A stretch of DNA of 64,000 nucleotides from NCBI GenBank assembly GCA_036635475.1, contig JAVWQH010000002.1:1-64000 (forward strand), written 5' to 3'. Below, one piece after another: positions 63,089-64,000 of this stretch. Positions within the stretch are counted from its first letter, which is position 1, and every line of letters starts with the position of its first letter. The stretch is from JAHHUA01 sp036635475. Its GTDB lineage: Bacteria; Bacillota; Clostridia; Oscillospirales; Ruminococcaceae. The notes beneath the pieces are model-generated. The model was not told where the DNA came from, made no database searches, and was given only the letters and a program-made list of their open reading frames with translations. A program made the position numbers and the translations under genes.

Positions 63089-64000
63089 ATGAGAGTTAAA
63101 AATAAAATACTGGCAATTATTTTATCTCTTATCATTGTTATACCTTTTTGTGGTGCGACATCTAAGCCTGTTATACCAAAATTGCCGGCTGAAGCAAAAG
63201 AGAAAAGAATTAACAATGTTCAAGGAGTTATTATAAATACTTTTGACAATGTGGATTTTCCACTTGTTGCCAATATGCATAATAACGAGTTGACAAATCA
63301 AATAAAATTAGCAATGCACTACCTTGATATGATAGGGATTAATACAATATTTTATGAATCTGTCAGAGGCTGCGAGGCTATGTATAACTCAAAACTTTGC
63401 ACAATGAGCAAAAGTTTACGTGATGAAAATACGCTAACTATGAATATTGACCCTCTGAAAGTTATCATTCAAGAGGCGAAGAAATATAATATAGATGTAT
63501 ATGCGTTGATTAATCCATATTATGTGGGAAAATCCAATAATATTAATCTTGAAAGGGCAGATTATCCTCTGGAAAAAGAAAACTTTTTTGTCGACAGCGG
63601 AAATATGTACCTTTATCCCAATGAGATAGTTCAGTCATATGTAAGCGATATTTCTCTTGAAATAGCTAAAAAATATGATGTGAATGGGATTATTTATCAA
63701 AATTTAGACGATAAATCATTATTAAAAGCTGAAAATTATATTTCATTAGCATCTGACCAATTTATGGAAATAAGAAAAAAGATAAAAGCACTTGATTCAA
63801 CTATTGATTTAGGAATTGCACTTGATGGTGATACAACTGAAATTGTTTCAGCATTTAATATCTCTTCAGCTTTGTTGGAAAAATTAGCAGTTGATGTTAT
63901 AATGGCAAAAATATCTTCACCCACTGATGAAAACTACGAAAAATCAGTGAATTTGTGGCAATTATATTCATCAAAATATGGAGCGTCCTTGATAACTGTT
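63089..64000 (+). CDS. GHL10-type glycosyl hydrolase-like protein, 3' truncated
   Basis: The frame is open for 304 codons from the ATG at 63089 to the window end. An N-terminal signal peptide (ILAIILSLIIVIPFCG) is followed by the barrel of the GHL10/DUF187 family: LAMHYLDMIGINTIFYESVRG, NIDPLKVIIQEAKKYNIDVYALINPYY, YVSDISLEIAKKYDVNGIIYQNLDD. Such extracellular proteins are thought to cleave glycans, but the substrates are mostly unknown. The ribosome binding site is gagagtgg. Confidence 0.8.
   Translation, partial: MRVKNKILAIILSLIIVIPFCGATSKPVIPKLPAEAKEKRINNVQGVIINTFDNVDFPLVANMHNNELTNQIKLAMHYLDMIGINTIFYESVRGCEAMYNSKLCTMSKSLRDENTLTMNIDPLKVIIQEAKKYNIDVYALINPYYVGKSNNINLERADYPLEKENFFVDSGNMYLYPNEIVQSYVSDISLEIAKKYDVNGIIYQNLDDKSLLKAENYISLASDQFMEIRKKIKALDSTIDLGIALDGDTTEIVSAFNISSALLEKLAVDVIMAKISSPTDENYEKSVNLWQLYSSKYGASLITV

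Overview
The window looks like a draft contig of a low-GC, flagellated or formerly flagellated Gram-positive anaerobe of the class Clostridia. The grounds are the strongly AT-biased sequence, GGAGG-type ribosome binding sites, Firmicutes-type regulators (NiaR, PadR, XRE), the two-subunit iron-sulfur L-serine dehydratase, a CheA/W/R/B operon with a clostridial FliK-like/FlhX pair, secreted Ig-like repeat proteins, and many bidirectional intrinsic terminators. The genus cannot be fixed from sequence alone. A run of exactly 100 N at 50978-51077 marks an assembly gap.

Region by region. 1-3.9 kb: a truncated zinc-ribbon protein, a bactofilin, an endonuclease/exonuclease/phosphatase-fold protein, a patchy stretch with gene debris and short repeats around two acetyltransferases, and a tRNA-Leu. 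4-5.5 kb: a secreted protein with an NPETG-type C-terminus. 5.6-12.8 kb: a FliK-like protein and FlhX on the minus strand, divergent from cheA-cheW-cheR-cheB-comFB. 12.8-21.4 kb: sdaAB-sdaAA, an S41 protease, niaR-niaX with a clear promoter/operator, XRE regulators, a membrane protein, cobO and a CobC-like phosphatase. 21.5-24.8 kb: a polar amino-acid ABC transporter and an RluA-type pseudouridine synthase. 25-31 kb: a zinc-finger membrane protein cassette, a methyltransferase and a 1059-residue multi-PAS hybrid histidine kinase.

31-52 kb is a cell-surface region: a lipoprotein paired with a membrane-anchored C-terminal J-domain protein; three genes for UDP-2,3-diacetamido-uronic acid type sugars (WbpA-, WbpD- and WbpE-like, with no WbpB); a 3023-residue secreted protein with about 18-20 degenerate Ig-like repeats; and a secreted M6 metalloprotease with a DGTTTP repeat linker broken by the assembly gap. 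52.5-58.4 kb: an MtaA-like corrinoid methyltransferase, a PadR regulator translationally coupled to a HAAS-SEDS fusion, and an SF1 helicase with a C-terminal nuclease-like domain. 58.7-60.2 kb: a queuosine-precursor transporter and a radical-SAM protein with an unusual CX4CX2C cluster motif, behind a leader that may be a riboswitch. 60.4-64 kb: NfeD-SPFH pair, cyclophilin, two small proteins and the start of a GHL10 glycosidase.

Most of the window is ordinary housekeeping and surface biology. The parts most deserving follow-up are the PadR/HAAS-SEDS pair, the radical-SAM/queuosine locus with its leader, the lipoprotein/J-domain pair and the helicase-nuclease. Domain calls were made by reading the sequence; no database search was possible.
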